64,000 nt of DNA, from NCBI GenBank assembly GCA_010015745.1, contig ML978235.1, positions 62,001 to 126,000 of the forward strand. Reading direction: 5' to 3'. The translations under genes were made by a program, and so were the position numbers. Shown piece by piece: positions 24,153 through 35,089 of the stretch (the first letter of the stretch is position 1; every line of letters begins with the position of its first letter). The stretch is from Setomelanomma holmii. Taxonomy: Eukaryota; Ascomycota; Dothideomycetes; Pleosporales; Phaeosphaeriaceae. The notes below the pieces were generated by a model. That model did not search any database, was not told the DNA's origin, and saw nothing but the letters and a program-made list of their open reading frames with translations.

Positions 24153-24825
24153 GGTGTGTACACACAATTGACAACAAAACTTGTCCAGCTTTGAGCGAGG
24201 GCGCTATATGGCGTACTTGGGTTTCCATTTAGTATTGGTGGCAATGTGTGCATTTTGAGCGTGCATGTTGCATGAAACATATATTAATGTAGAAAGTCTA
24301 GAAAGAACGTTTGAATGAATACATGAGTCGCAGAGTCCAACAGGGTGATAATGCTGGTGATGCAACGACTTCGAGGTTTGTCGTGTATATAGTCAGTGCT
24401 AGCATCGTGGTGTGCGTGTTTGTTGTTTTTGTCGTGGTGTGAGAGCAGCCATGATGTTAATGCGATGTTGCAGCTTGCTAAAACGCTAATTGAGTGAATG
24501 CGGCCGGAATAACATGAGGCTGTCATCGTACCATTTCAGGCAGAGCGGGGCAATCAGCGCCAGTCTCAAGAGTACTCAAATCCTCTCCCTCTCGAAACTG
24601 AAAGGACTTTCACCAGTCAGCAGCACACAGCCATGGTTGGCGTTCAATTTATACTGTACTTGATTCAGCTACTATCGCGGCCCCTGCCGCAGCACAACGC
24701 GAGTCCATCTAGCATCGAATCACTCGGATCTTACGGCCAACACCTCTCCAGCAGAAACGTGTTTGGCGACACGAACTTTTGTACATTCTCAAGCTATTCG
24801 TCTGTCTAGCCTGCCTTCAGTTCCA
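24153..24825. other. Intergenic region
   Basis: Holds the NHA1 3' UTR and the promoter of the next gene. An open frame from an ATG at 24636 could encode a short hydrophobic leader, but I could not splice it in frame to the gene at 24826. No other gene seen. Confidence 0.35.
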
Positions 24826-25941
24826 ATGAGGACCGACACGCCTTCCGCACAGCAGTCGGAGTCTAGCTCCACCAACGCCGAATCGACTGACAAGGCCGAA
24901 GCTGACACAAAGGCTCCTCTCAAGATGAAGCCGCCGTATGAGTGCCCGCCAGAACAAGATACGTTCTATTGCGAGGACTGCGGAGGCCCGAAAGAAAAGC
25001 TGCCCTACAAGAGCGATCAAGAACCCAACGGCATTTGCATAGGGGTAAGTGCGATTCCCGTAGCTGAATTGCTAGTACCAGACTGTCAACCCGAAAAGCC
25101 CGTATCGGCGATCGCTAGTAGCGCATACTCTGCGATGTATGCACCTTTGCCACATGCAAATTGCTAACTTTTGCAGCTTGAGGACGGTATGTATGAAGGA
25201 TGTGAGTGCTTCGATGAGGGAGAGGAACCTCTGCTTGAGAACCCGACGAGATATCGCAGTAAGCAGGAATGGGTGGAGTCCATGAGGAGCGCGCGCGAAT
25301 CTGGCTCGGCGTGAAATACAGGTACAAACAGTGTCGTGCCCTAACTTACCCACTTGTCGGGTATCTTTTGACCCCAGATCCACCATCAGCGGCAGAGAAG
25401 GGACTAGCAACGATACATCTAGTAATCCTGCGAATGCACCCGGGTCAGGTGACAACGATGTGTATGATAGTGGCAAGATGGCTGGAATCTTCGGTAAGAA
25501 CACGTGTTGCAAGCTGATGATGTGAAGTAGTAAGCTGACCGTACCATAGTTGGCGCGGAGGTTCTTACGTTCGCTGTGATGGTCTCGCTGGTTTGGCTCT
25601 GCTTAGAGTGGTTTGGCATTAGCTTGCGAGAATTGCGCACTGAGTGGACGCATGCTCCTACACAGCAGAAGAAAGACGGAGGAGATGAACGGAAGAAGGA
25701 CCGATGGGGTATGTTAAGAAGAAAGAGTAAGGCCAATTCAGGGGAGAACAAGGAAGTCAAGTCAGAAAAAGAGATTGTTGAGCCGCCGAAGGATTTGGGC
25801 AGATCTAGTGTTATCTCGAGTGGTACTTCCGTAATCCAGAAACCTGTGAAAGCGGGTGGTGGTCACGACGGGGAAGCGAGCAACGACGAACAGGCGACGC
25901 GTCGAAGAGGAACTCGTGAGCCAGACTTAGAGAGGCAGTAG
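24826..25941 (+). CDS. Single-pass membrane protein with six-cysteine domain, paralogue of 5442-6048
   Basis: Unrecognised protein of 286 residues in four exons (24826-25044, 25177-25310, 25378-25493, 25550-25941); all phases match. Residues 40-87 hold the six-cysteine domain (C40, C49, C52, C71, C82, C84; YCEDCGG and GMYEGCECFDE) shared with the gene at 5442-6048, with the intron at the same codon after the fourth cysteine. A polar linker rich in Ser/Asn follows. The fourth exon starts with a transmembrane segment (about VLTFAVMVSLVWLCLEWFGI) and a basic, disordered cytosolic tail (KKDRWGMLRRKSK). No signal peptide is visible from the chosen ATG. If an upstream exon with a leader was missed, the cysteine domain would lie outside the cell. 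The second intron uses a GTGAAA donor, which avoids a stop two codons later. Function unknown. Confidence 0.7.
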
Positions 25942-26714
25942 GCACTGAAGCTTGAGATGATAGCGAAGTATCGATCTTTAGAGACACGCCAACGCAAAGA
26001 GTCAACCGAGGACATTAAGTGAATCGAACGCCTTGAGATGAATAGGAATGTTTGATGCTTCCAAGGCTCATGAGAATTGAAGTCAAACAAAGACAACAAG
26101 GAGCGCTGGAACGCAGAAGAAGTAGCGTCGGAGGTACTAGCTCAGTACTGCTCCCCTATCTAACAATGGTGATTTGCGCCAAAATGACACCATTTTAATG
26201 AGGTTGTGATAAAGCGAGATCGGTCGAACGTGGCGCTGACCAACGTTAATATGTCTTTTGCAACACTTCTCAATTCTGTACAGAGCAATAGCGAAGACAA
26301 TTGCTCTTGGTCAATCGATGCTTGTACCAAGCTTGGGTATTTCTAGAAGTCTTGACAAACATGCAGCACGTCATCCCACCCCCACATCACGCTCGTGCAA
26401 CCCCGCAACACCATTGCACACGTTGACGAACGTACTGTCAGTGAAGCGAGGTAGATCGAGCCTTCTAGGATACAAGTTGACTACGATTCGATAATACATA
26501 TGGGTCCATCGGATTTAATGCAAGACAAGAGCGAGCCGTGCGATGATGTGATATTGCCACATCGTAGTCCGCCATGTTGATGTGCATTGTGCTAATCGTT
26601 TTTGTAGAGAGCAGTCAAGAGCTATAAGAGTGATAAATCGCAAGATAAGATGGCAATTGATATACGCTACAATCATCCACCTCACCAAGCATCTCTTCAA
26701 CAAGAATTTGAATC
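25942..26714. other. Intergenic region
   Basis: No gene recognised. The region just before 26715 is the promoter and leader of the TauD gene. Confidence 0.4.
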
Positions 26715-27917
26715 ATGGCGACTGAGACTTTGACAACAAACCTCGGAAGCGAGCAGACTCCTGTTGAGTCACAGGCTCAATACCCTCGCGAGCCACTCAA
26801 GCTGAAAGGTGTCTTGGACCAATACGAATCTTTCGACGTCACGCCAGTCATCGGTCGTGAGTTTTCCAATGTCAACTTGAAGGAGTGGCTGCGTGCGCCC
26901 AACTCAGACGACTTGATTCGCGACCTTGCCATCACGAGTATGTTCAAAACTCACCTTGCTCCACATCTCGCTGACCTGAATCTCAGTCTCCCAGCGCGGA
27001 GTTGTGTTCTTCCGCAAGCAAGATGACCTTGACAACGAGCTCCAGAAGGAGCTTGCTCAGCGCCTTGGCGAGCTATCCGGCAAGCCTTCGACCTCAAAGT
27101 TGCATATCCACCCGGTCAGCAACTCAGGTCGCCGTCTAGGTGGTAAGGATGATGAAATCAGTGTCATCAGCTCTGAGCAGGCGAAAGAGATCTATAAGGG
27201 TCGACTCGACAACTTCTCCGGCAAGAAGCAGAGTGCGAAGAATGGATGGCACAGTGACATCACCTTTGAGCCCATTCCATCCGACTATGCACTGCTGCGT
27301 CTGACCGAGCTGCCCAAGACTGGTGGGGGTAAGATGCTCTACCCCAACTCCCATGAAAACGAGGACTTACCATCATATCAGACACTCTGTGGGCCTCCGG
27401 CTACGAGCTCTACGACCGCCTCTCTGCACCTTACCAAAAGTTCTTCGAATCCCTCAACGCAACCTACGCCCAACCGGAATTCGGCAAAGCCGCTAAAGAG
27501 AACGGCTTCGAACTGTACTCCAAACCGCGCGGCGCCCCTGAAAACGTGGGCTCCGACCTAATCGCCCAACACCCCGTAATCCGTACCAACCCCGTCACCG
27601 GCTGGAAATCCATCTTCGCCGTCGGGCACCACGTGCAGCACATTAACGGCCTGACGAAGGAAGAAAGCGCGAAAGCACTGGAGTGGTTTGTCCAGTTGAT
27701 TACGGAGAACCATGATTTGCAAGTCAGGCATAGGTGGCAGAATGCGAATGATCTTGCGATTTGGGATAACAGGAGCGTATATCATACTGCGACGTATGAT
27801 TATGCGGGACTAGGGCCGAGGACGGGACAGCGCGCAGTGAGTTTGGGGGAGAGGCCGTATTTGGATCCGGAGAGTAAGGGGAGGAAGGAGGATTTGGGGT
27901 TGGTGGATGTTGTCTGA
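26715..27917 (+). CDS. TauD/TfdA-family dioxygenase (JLP1-like)
   Basis: Fe(II)/2-oxoglutarate dioxygenase of the TauD family, which oxidises sulfonates, alkyl sulfates or related compounds to release sulfite or sulfate. It has 366 residues in three exons (26715-26937, 26987-27328, 27382-27917), with both junctions in phase 1. The metal ligands are visible as H163-x-D165 (GWHSDITFEP) and H323 (RSVYHTATYD). The oxoglutarate-binding Arg lies in GQRAVSLGERP. The N-terminal GVVFFRKQD segment is also typical. Compared with yeast Jlp1 (412 residues) it is slightly short but complete. Other TauD-family substrates cannot be excluded. About 3.6 kb downstream, across a transposon, lies a DAL5/SOA1-type transporter, which could be a partner. 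Confidence 0.88.
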
Positions 27918-28234
27918 GATCATTATTGGTGAAATGGAGAATCCTTTGATGCAAGACGTGATCCAGAGTGTAAATGGAAATTAATGAATGCTGCTGCGAT
28001 GACTGAACTGTGACCTGTAATATGTGTTCCTGCAGCAATGTTCCTGCAGACCATGAGCGAATTAACGCGGTCACATCGCATGCAGTGATGATTAACTCGA
28101 ATATCTGTTCATATTCGCGTTGTTTTTGAGACGAAGCGCAAGGTCAGTTCAACCAGGTGGGACGGTTGTGGTAGTGTTCTGTCCTGCGGGCGGAAACTGG
28201 GGTTGCTTACATCGGGCGCTAAACTAGATTGATA
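27918..28234. other. 3' flank of the TauD gene up to the transposon
   Basis: No gene seen. It ends with the TA dinucleotide at 28233-28234, the left half of the transposon target duplication. Confidence 0.5.
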
Positions 28235-28260
28235 CCGTGCGCTACCGCGTGCCGACCACC
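28235..28260 (+). repeat. Left terminal inverted repeat
   Basis: Starts CCGTGCGCTACCGCG and is the reverse complement of 30346-30371 at 25 of 26 positions. It lies directly beside the TA at 28233-28234. Confidence 0.93.
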
Positions 28261-28369
28261 AAAGCTACACTTGCCCACAGTAAAAAATGAAGCTCTACTG
28301 CCACCCACAGTAGGTATTATCACAAGATTTTGTGGTGGAATAGTAAAGTGATGCTTGCGATCAACTTGG

Positions 28370-30136
28370 CTACCAATATTTTATACGTACCTGGACGCGG
28401 CGGCCCTTGGTGGTGGTTTTGGTAGGTGGTGGGCGTGTAGGCTCACCACTACTACCACCACCTTTAGCAGGCTGCGCAACCCGCGCACGCTTTTGAGCAC
28501 GCGTAGACTTCTGTGAGGCTGCTCTCTTGTCCTTTTGGGACAATTGTAGAGATTTTTGGGCGGTTGCAGCTTCTCTCTCCTGTTGTTTCTTGCGCTTTCC
28601 TACAGCCCTTTGTGCAGCCAATCTTTCCTTCTCCCTATCCCTCTCCACCTTGGCTGCCTCTCGCGCTACACGCTTTTCTTCTGCCTCTTTCTGCTTGAGT
28701 AAGGCAGCTTGAGCTCTGAGGTCCTTCAGCTCAGCTTTTTTGAGGTTCTCCTCAAGTTCCTCTCGCGCTCTTATTCTCTCACGGAACGGAGCCTCTCTGA
28801 ACTTTCTAGGAGACCAGAAATGAGCTCCTCTGTGGTAATCTTGACGCTGCTGAAGATCAAGAGTCTTACCCTTCTTCTGGTGCTTCTTCTTAGTGTTGAG
28901 AGAGTGCAGGAGACCTTTGTTCTCATGGACAAGAAGGTCGTTTTTCGTCTGGAGGTGGTGGAGGGAAAGAGTGATCTTCTTTGCCTTCTTCTCTATCTGA
29001 TCTTTTACTGCCTTCTCCACAAGGCCTCTCATCTTTCTCCAGTCCTCTTCAGCGAGGATAGACGAGCTTCCTGTCTCTCTATCATGTTCTGGTGTCTTTG
29101 GGCGGAATCTTTTGAGTATGACGTCTCTCTCTATTGGCCATATACCAGTAGCTTCAAAGGACGTCAAAATGAGCCTCTGGTTGAAGGTGGAGGTCCTGGC
29201 CTTCCAGAACAAAGGGAAGAAGTCGCCCTTACTGATTGGGAGAAGCCCTTGGGTGAATTGAAGATGGGTGATGAGCTCTTGGGTGATGAGCTCTTGGGTG
29301 TACGCTCTTGAGAGTGGCGCAAACAATACCACATCAAGTGGCTGTAGGCTGTGAGTTGAATGGGGGGGAAAGATAGCAAGGAGGATCTTGTTCTTGTTGC
29401 AATACTCAAAGAAATCCATAGTAATGTGACTCCCATGACCATCTAAGATGAGGAGGCGGTAACTTAAGCGCGCTTTCTTCTTAGTACAACAGTCAAAGAC
29501 CTGCTCAAGCCAGGCTAATCCTACGTCGTTGTTCGTCTATCCAGAGGGAGTTGAAGTAACAAAAACGTCGTGCTTTCCGACCTTAATATCCTCTACCCAG
29601 GACGACCGTATATTACCGTTCTGGGCCTGGTAGATCAGACCTGGAGGAAGACTTGTTCCATCAGCACAAGCACACGCTAGGACAGTTACCCACTCACGAG
29701 AGCCGTCTTGGAGCGAGTCTCTGACTTGTTTTGTCTCCCATAGGCTCTTTGAGAAGACTCTCTTTGTCCTTGAAGTGACTCCAATCATAAAGCCCTTCTC
29801 GTCTATATTGTACGTGTGGCGGGGCTCCACATTATACTGCTTTATCTTCTTATAGAGGAGATCAAAGTAGAGGTAGTAGCTGTACTCTGAGTCAGCGCGG
29901 TGACGTACAGCGTCCATATCAGCCGCCCATTTGGAGATGAGATGGTCCTTGTTTCTCTTCAAAAAGCGCCCCATCCACGTCTCTCCTACAGGCTGTTTGG
30001 CAATCTCAGACGCAAAGCGTCGCGTCATGGCTCTAGTAGGTGGAAGCCCTCGACCTGTAGGGTCTTTGATATAGTCTATAAGCTCTGCCTCTTGTTGTAG
30101 GCTGAGTTTTCTTTGGTTGACGTTTTTGGCTGCCAT
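28370..30136 (-). pseudogene. Pogo-type DDE transposase with one premature stop
   Basis: Transposase of the pogo/DDE_1 class, 588 codons from the ATG at 30136 to a stop at 28370, interrupted only by a TAG at 29537-29539 (codon 200). The N-terminus holds a helix-turn-helix/CENP-B-like DNA-binding region (RKLSLQQEAELIDYI; GETWMGRFLKRNKDHL). The catalytic acids are at D112 (YNIDEKGF), D232 (LILDGHGSH) and D268 (STHSLQPLDV). The Lys/Arg-rich C-terminus is a long coiled-coil-like tail. The stop falls where relatives usually have Trp (GW-TNN), so a single G-to-A change explains it. A 15 bp unit is duplicated in tandem near 29266-29295 (TQELI twice). With the stop the protein would lack two of its three catalytic acids. 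Confidence 0.9.
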
Positions 30137-30345
30137 ACTGCCCTGAACGCCCTTGCATCTTCAGGCCAGCATAGTTTGTTAACTTTGAAGATATCCGCAC
30201 ACTTCTTTTACAAAAGTTGTTCTCCGGAGTTGTGCAATTTCATACTTCAACCGCCTTGTCAATCGGCTCCATGTTGGTAGAGATAACAGGTCTTAAAGTT
30301 GGTGGTGAGTTGGTGTTATGATGTGCGGGGTGGTCGGCACGCGGA

Positions 30346-30371
30346 GGTGGTCGGCATGCGGTAGCGCACGG
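30346..30371 (-). repeat. Right terminal inverted repeat
   Basis: Mirror of 28235-28260 with one mismatch, followed by TA at 30372-30373. A 16 bp direct copy of its inner part lies just inside at 30329-30344 and carries the same base as the left repeat at the position where the two ends differ. Confidence 0.93.
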
Positions 30372-30373
30372 TA

Positions 30374-30818
30374 GGACGCGATCGCGACTAACCCTGGACG
30401 CGAGCTTCACAACTTCGCCCTCATGGTGTCCCACGCAAGCTCTGCATCCTAGCATTGTCTACTCAAGATTCGAATCTGCGCCTGCCGATACCGTTCTCAC
30501 CATGACTCCGTGCTCTCCTTGGTGCTGCACTTCGAACGTGGTGGTTGAGTGTTGGCATTAAGCTTGAACTGACGACAATTACCACAGCGTTGCGACATCG
30601 CTCTGGTCGAATGCACCACGTTCTGGATCTCTTGAAAGGCTCCACCGCTTGTTCTTTCCTACCAGATTTCCCGCCATGCATGTTGGTACGCAGCGCCAAG
30701 ATATCGCGCCTGACGCCATCCTCAGGATGTTTGACGTGCCAGCATGGATGCATGATCGTTATCGGACAATTTCAACCACCACACAACCCCTGATAAAGCT
30801 TAAGAAGGACTAAAGAAG
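30374..30818. other. Right flank of the transposon
   Basis: No gene recognised; short open frames on both strands lack motifs. Confidence 0.4.
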
Positions 30819-31404
30819 TCATGTCCACGGCTTAGCGAGTACAGGACTCGCTGTCACAAAGCCCCCAACGTGCAAAGAACTGGCTGCAAAAGCCCGGACT
30901 CCCTCCGTATGTTTGGGTGTGAAAGTCCGCATCGAGCCATGAGACAAGTTTTGTGCCATGCATCCCCATGTTCTGGTTGCCACATATCTAGCCGAGCTGT
31001 AACCCAAGGACCCGGATCCGCCCTCGTTCTTTGAATATTGGTACGGTTCGATTATTTCGCCTAGATGGCTTGACAGAAATTGGCAGCATAAGGGTGCCAA
31101 GATACAATAACGCCACGCAAGACTTGGACACATACCGATAGGCCTTCAGCTGCTCCATCCGGTTACTCTTCTCTTCATGAGGGAAGCCCGCCGGCGCTAC
31201 TGGCCAATTACCTGCTCGGTGATTCTTATCGGAGAGACGAGCAGCAAAGAATTCGAGGGTTTGAGGCTTGTCTAGACAGCACATGTAATTGTCTTGAGCG
31301 ATGTTGTCAACCATCGTCCACGTTGCATCATCCTTAGCCCTGGCAATCTCTGCTCGTGGCATCTCCGGTGCCTTATAAGGTCTCCTAGGAGACGTTTCGA
31401 TCAT
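30819..31404 (-). CDS. Hypothetical two-exon gene
   Basis: I do not recognise this product. A frame from an ATG at 31404 runs to a GTATGT donor at 31135, and a second frame starts after a CAAG acceptor at 31069 and runs to a stop at 30819. The phases match (2 and 1), giving about 172 residues from exons 31404-31136 and 31068-30819. The first exon is charged and hydrophilic; the second has no clear domain. It would be divergent from the MFS transporter, with only 78 bp between the two ATGs. It may instead be chance coding potential or a remnant. Confidence 0.35.
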
Positions 31405-31482
31405 GTTCCGGTGACCTGGTATCTTTGCTGTACATTAGCAAACTGTTACCATATAGCAACGTCATCAGCGATAGTTCCCACG

Positions 31483-33373
31483 ATGACTACCCTCGTGCCG
31501 GGCGAAAAGCAGGTACCCGTCATTCAAGGTTTCGACTCCGACTCAGACAACGAACGATCTGTGCAAGATGTGAAAGGGCGACACCCTTTCACCGATGCCG
31601 CGACTACGCAGTACTGGCGCGATGTCTACGAGAAAGCCCAATATGAGGGACGCCATCGATTTGACCCCGATTTCACATGGACTGCCGAGGAAGAGAAGAA
31701 GCTTGTTCGCAGGGTAATGATACCGGTCTCTGAAGTGAGCTGGGTGGCTAATTCGTTTGCAGCTCGACTGGCGCATCACTTTGTGGGGCTGGCTCATGTT
31801 TATCGCTCTGGACCTGAATCGCAAGAACATCAATCGAGCGATCTCAGATAACATGCTCAAGGAGCTGAGTATGTCATGTCCTTTCTCCGAGCGATCACGC
31901 AGCTCACAAGTGTGCAGAGATGAACACCAACGATTTCAACTACGGGCAGACCGTAAGTCTCGCCTAGCCATGGCGTGGATCGAGGGTTGTGGCTGACTTT
32001 CGCTTAGATCTTCCTTGCATCCTTCTTGTTTTCCGAATTGCCCAGTGGGCTCATTAGCAAAAAGCTTGGTGCCGATAGGTACGCCTCTCCCGCTCATGCA
32101 CCGATGCTTTACCATAGAGTTGGGTGCTGATGAACGTTCAGATAGATCCGACAATTATCTGCGCATGGTCGATTGTCAGTGCATCTCAGACCGCTCTGCA
32201 GACTAAGGCGCAGTACTATGTCCTCCGATGCCTGCTAGGACTACTCATGGGAGGCTTCATTCCCGACATTGTCCTCTGGCTCACGTACTTCTTCAAGTCA
32301 AATGAGCTACCACTTCGGTTAGCGTGGTTCTGGACCGCACTAAGCACATGCAACATCGTTGGCTCGCTGCTTGCGGCAGGAGTCTTGCAGATGCGTGGCT
32401 TGAATGGCTGGAGTGGATGGCAGTATCTGTACGTCGATCATCAATTATGCTCAGGACTTTGGCTAACACTGGTAGATTCCTGATCGAAGGTACTCTCACC
32501 TTCGTCATTGGTGTGTTCTCCTACGGGCTGATGCCTCCTGGCGCATGCCAAACGAAACATTGGTTCCGCGGCAAGAACGGCTGGTTCAACGAGCATGAGG
32601 AGAAGATCCTCGTGAATCGCATCCTCCGCGATGACCCGACGAAGGGCGACATGAACAACAGGCAAGCCATTGGACTGAGACTGCTTTGGAAGGCTACTTT
32701 GGATTGGGAGCAATGGCCGCTCTACATAATTGGCCTCATGGCCTACATTCCGCCTGCGCCACCGTCGACCTATCTCTCGTACATCCTTCGTCGACTTGGC
32801 TTCTCGGTCTTTCAAGCTAATCTGCTTGCGATTCCATCACATTTCCTCTATGCGGTACAGCTGATTATACTTACCTGGCTATCCGAGAAGTACAAAGAAC
32901 GATCCATCATGTCCAGTCTCTCCAACGTATGGATCCTCCCTTGGCTGGTCGCGCTCGTTGTCATTCCGGCTAGCGCGAGTGCCTGGGTGCGCTACGCGCT
33001 CCTTACGGGTCTGCTCTCGTACCCGTACTGCCATGCCATCCTCGTCGGCTGGAACGCAAAGAATAGCAACGCCGTCCGTACACGTGCCGTCTCTGCTGCC
33101 TTCTATAACATGTTCGTCCAATCTGGCAACATCATCGCTTCGAACATCTACCGAGACGACGACCAGCCGCTGTATCGTCGCGGCAATAGGATTCTTCTAG
33201 GCATTTGTAGCTTCAATATTGTGCTCTTCTACTTGGTCAAGGCCTTCTACATCTGGCGCATCAAGGTTAGGGACCGCAAGTGGAATGCGATGACGAAGGA
33301 GGAGCAGGAAGATTATATAGTTAGCACGAAAGATGAGGGTATGAAGAGGTTAGACTTCAGGTTCACTCATTAG
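31483..33373 (+). CDS. MFS transporter, anion:cation symporter (DAL5/SOA1-like) family
   Basis: Plasma-membrane permease of the MFS ACS family, whose fungal members carry allantoate, nicotinate, pantothenate, thiamine or sulfonates. It has 549 residues in six exons (31483-31713, 31763-31868, 31918-31952, 32008-32078, 32120-32428, 32476-33373); the sum is in frame. Family marks include KLVRRLDWRITLWGW at the first membrane segment, FSELPSGLISKKLGA after the second, and the loop LIEGTLTFVIGVFSYGLMP. NRILRDDPTKGDM lies in the central cytosolic loop, and about ten to twelve hydrophobic segments are visible. The MFS loop 2-3 Arg is not obvious at the exon 4-5 junction, where the acceptor choice gives GADS-WVLM. 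The substrate is unknown; the nearby TauD gene suggests organosulfur uptake as one possibility. Confidence 0.88.
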
Positions 33374-33585
33374 AGAATGGTGTCTCGCTCCACGAATTCG
33401 GCATTTGCTGGTGCTGATGGTAGGGAAACAACAGCGTGGGGGTTCGCACGAAAAAGACCTCGTGGGGCGGCGCGAGCATGTAGGCAGCAAGCTACCATGT
33501 ATAGCAATTTCAAGAATGGTAGTGTGGCGCAGATGACACTCTCTGAACATTTGATTCGTCGCACCAAAACACTGGAACGTTCGAA

Positions 33586-34350
33586 ATGCTTATGGAGAGT
33601 GCGTGTATGATGAGGCGACCGAGTTGGAGTACATGGCTGAAACAAAATGGTCATGGAACCGCGAGGCTCTTCCGACCGTACAGGAATATCTTTCACATGA
33701 AGTTGCCAGCAAGGTCAATTTTGCCTTCTACAAAAGAAAACGATGGACCATACGGAACAACCGTCCACACGTTTGGTGGAGCCCATGACTTCCTTGAGAC
33801 CATCTTCTCTCCTGAAGCAAGGCGAGACATCCCAGACGACCACTGGGACAGGACGAAAGCCATGTCAGCTTTCCGCGACGAGTACCTTCTCGTGGATAAT
33901 TAACCCGTTCAGGCAGGACCTGTTCACGAGCTTTCTTCTTGGATTACCATCATTCATGAGATTGTGCATGCCATTCAGCAGATACGCGAAGGTGGAAAGG
34001 AGGTACCGACCGCCGAGGATACCAGTTAGCGAGGAGCGAGGAAATTCTATGCTACCGATGAACCGTGCTTCTCGCGGGTCGAGGCTTTTGATCCTAGCTG
34101 GCCATACGAGAATGAGCTCGGCTGGTCCCTAGAGAACTACCTCTTTAGCCTGCAATTTGAAGCAACTGTAACGACAGGGACTGGAGCGCAAATTCTGCAC
34201 CATCAAACCATGGAGAGCTTCAATGCAAAGCGAGCCCCTACCATGCTCATGACTGTATCACGCTTCTTTCAAAGGGAGAAGTGGGATCGTCTCAGGAGAC
34301 TGGCTGTAGCTGCTTCGAGCACTTCTCCTCAAGCAAAAGGGTTCAGTTGA
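33586..34350 (+). pseudogene. Diverged, broken copy of the HExxH family
   Basis: One plus-strand frame from about 33586 to a TGA at 34348-34350 is interrupted by TAA at 33901 and TAG at 34027. The remainder resembles the HExxH proteins at 36.4-42.2 kb. It has ITIIHEIVHAIQ (zinc-binding HExxH, first His codon at 33955), then NELGWSLENYLF, which matches their GELGEALEEMLF and GELGMALEAALF, and then VSRFFQREKWD, which matches their KFFTQKFWE. It lies on the opposite strand to the other three copies and is the most divergent of them. Neither stop can be removed by an intron of usual length, so I call it a pseudogene. The upstream part is not recognisable. Confidence 0.55.
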
Positions 34351-35089
34351 CGCAGGAATCCCTTGGAATGGTCCACCATTATCGTGTCGAAGCCGTTGGA
34401 GCACTTATCGACCACTCTGATGGTGTCATCATTTGCACGGCTCGTTCCTGGCGCCAGCAGCATGCATCTATCGGAATCGAAACCGAATTGAGGGGATCGT
34501 AGAAATACCCTGATAGACTGCTGATATGAGAAGCTGATCGATTTGCTGCAAAGCCATTCGTGAAAAGCTGACCATGAACGCCGGGATGTCTGCCTGACAT
34601 GGCATTCCTACCAATATGCGCGATAGCCCGCCTTTCGACAAGCACCTATTCTGGACACGCTCGAAGGTGTCTTCAGCGGAGAGCCTGATACCTTTAGTGT
34701 TGAATCCACATTTGGTAACAGGGTAGAAGATGAAGGAAGCGGATACCGGGCAAGCGGATTACCTAAGCCGACTCCACCCTAAACGAGCACCACCCCTCCT
34801 CGGATGTGGGTCCGGCCAGTGACAACCAACCACCAAACAGCCGACTTGTACGTCCACGGCGACTTAGGTGATGGTACGCAACGTCATCGAGTCGAACACA
34901 CAAACATGAACGGGCTTCTTCCGCATAGCGGCGCGTAGCGGCTCGATGAGCGTGACCGAGGGATGCCGAGTGCGGGGCGTTCACAGTCGCCAGACGCGGG
35001 GAAGCCTAAAGCTATATGACAAAGATGCCGCATATTGTGGATGATTCTGGTGATCGAATACTCCTAATCTCTTACAACTCATAGTGACC
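34351..35089. other. Intergenic region
   Basis: No gene seen; it carries the promoter of the cyclase gene. Confidence 0.4.

Larger units (their letters stand above)
28235..30371 (-). mobile_element. Pogo-like (Tc1/mariner superfamily) DNA transposon
   Basis: A complete element of 2137 bp. Its ends are 26 bp inverted repeats (28235-28260 and 30346-30371) that differ at one base. A TA dinucleotide flanks each end (28233-28234 and 30372-30373), the target-site duplication expected for Tc1/mariner-type insertion. One transposase gene fills most of the element on the minus strand. The near-identical ends and single transposase lesion point to a fairly recent insertion. It separates the TauD dioxygenase from the MFS transporter. 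Confidence 0.93.

Noticed and set aside
30465..30490. A B-box-like string (GATTCGAATC) hinting at a tRNA
   Set aside because: The flanking bases do not form a T-arm stem and there is no A-box or acceptor stem at the right spacing.
33901..34030. Introns to remove the two stops in the plus-strand HExxH copy
   Set aside because: The only nearby GT...AG pairs give introns of about 20 bp, far too short.
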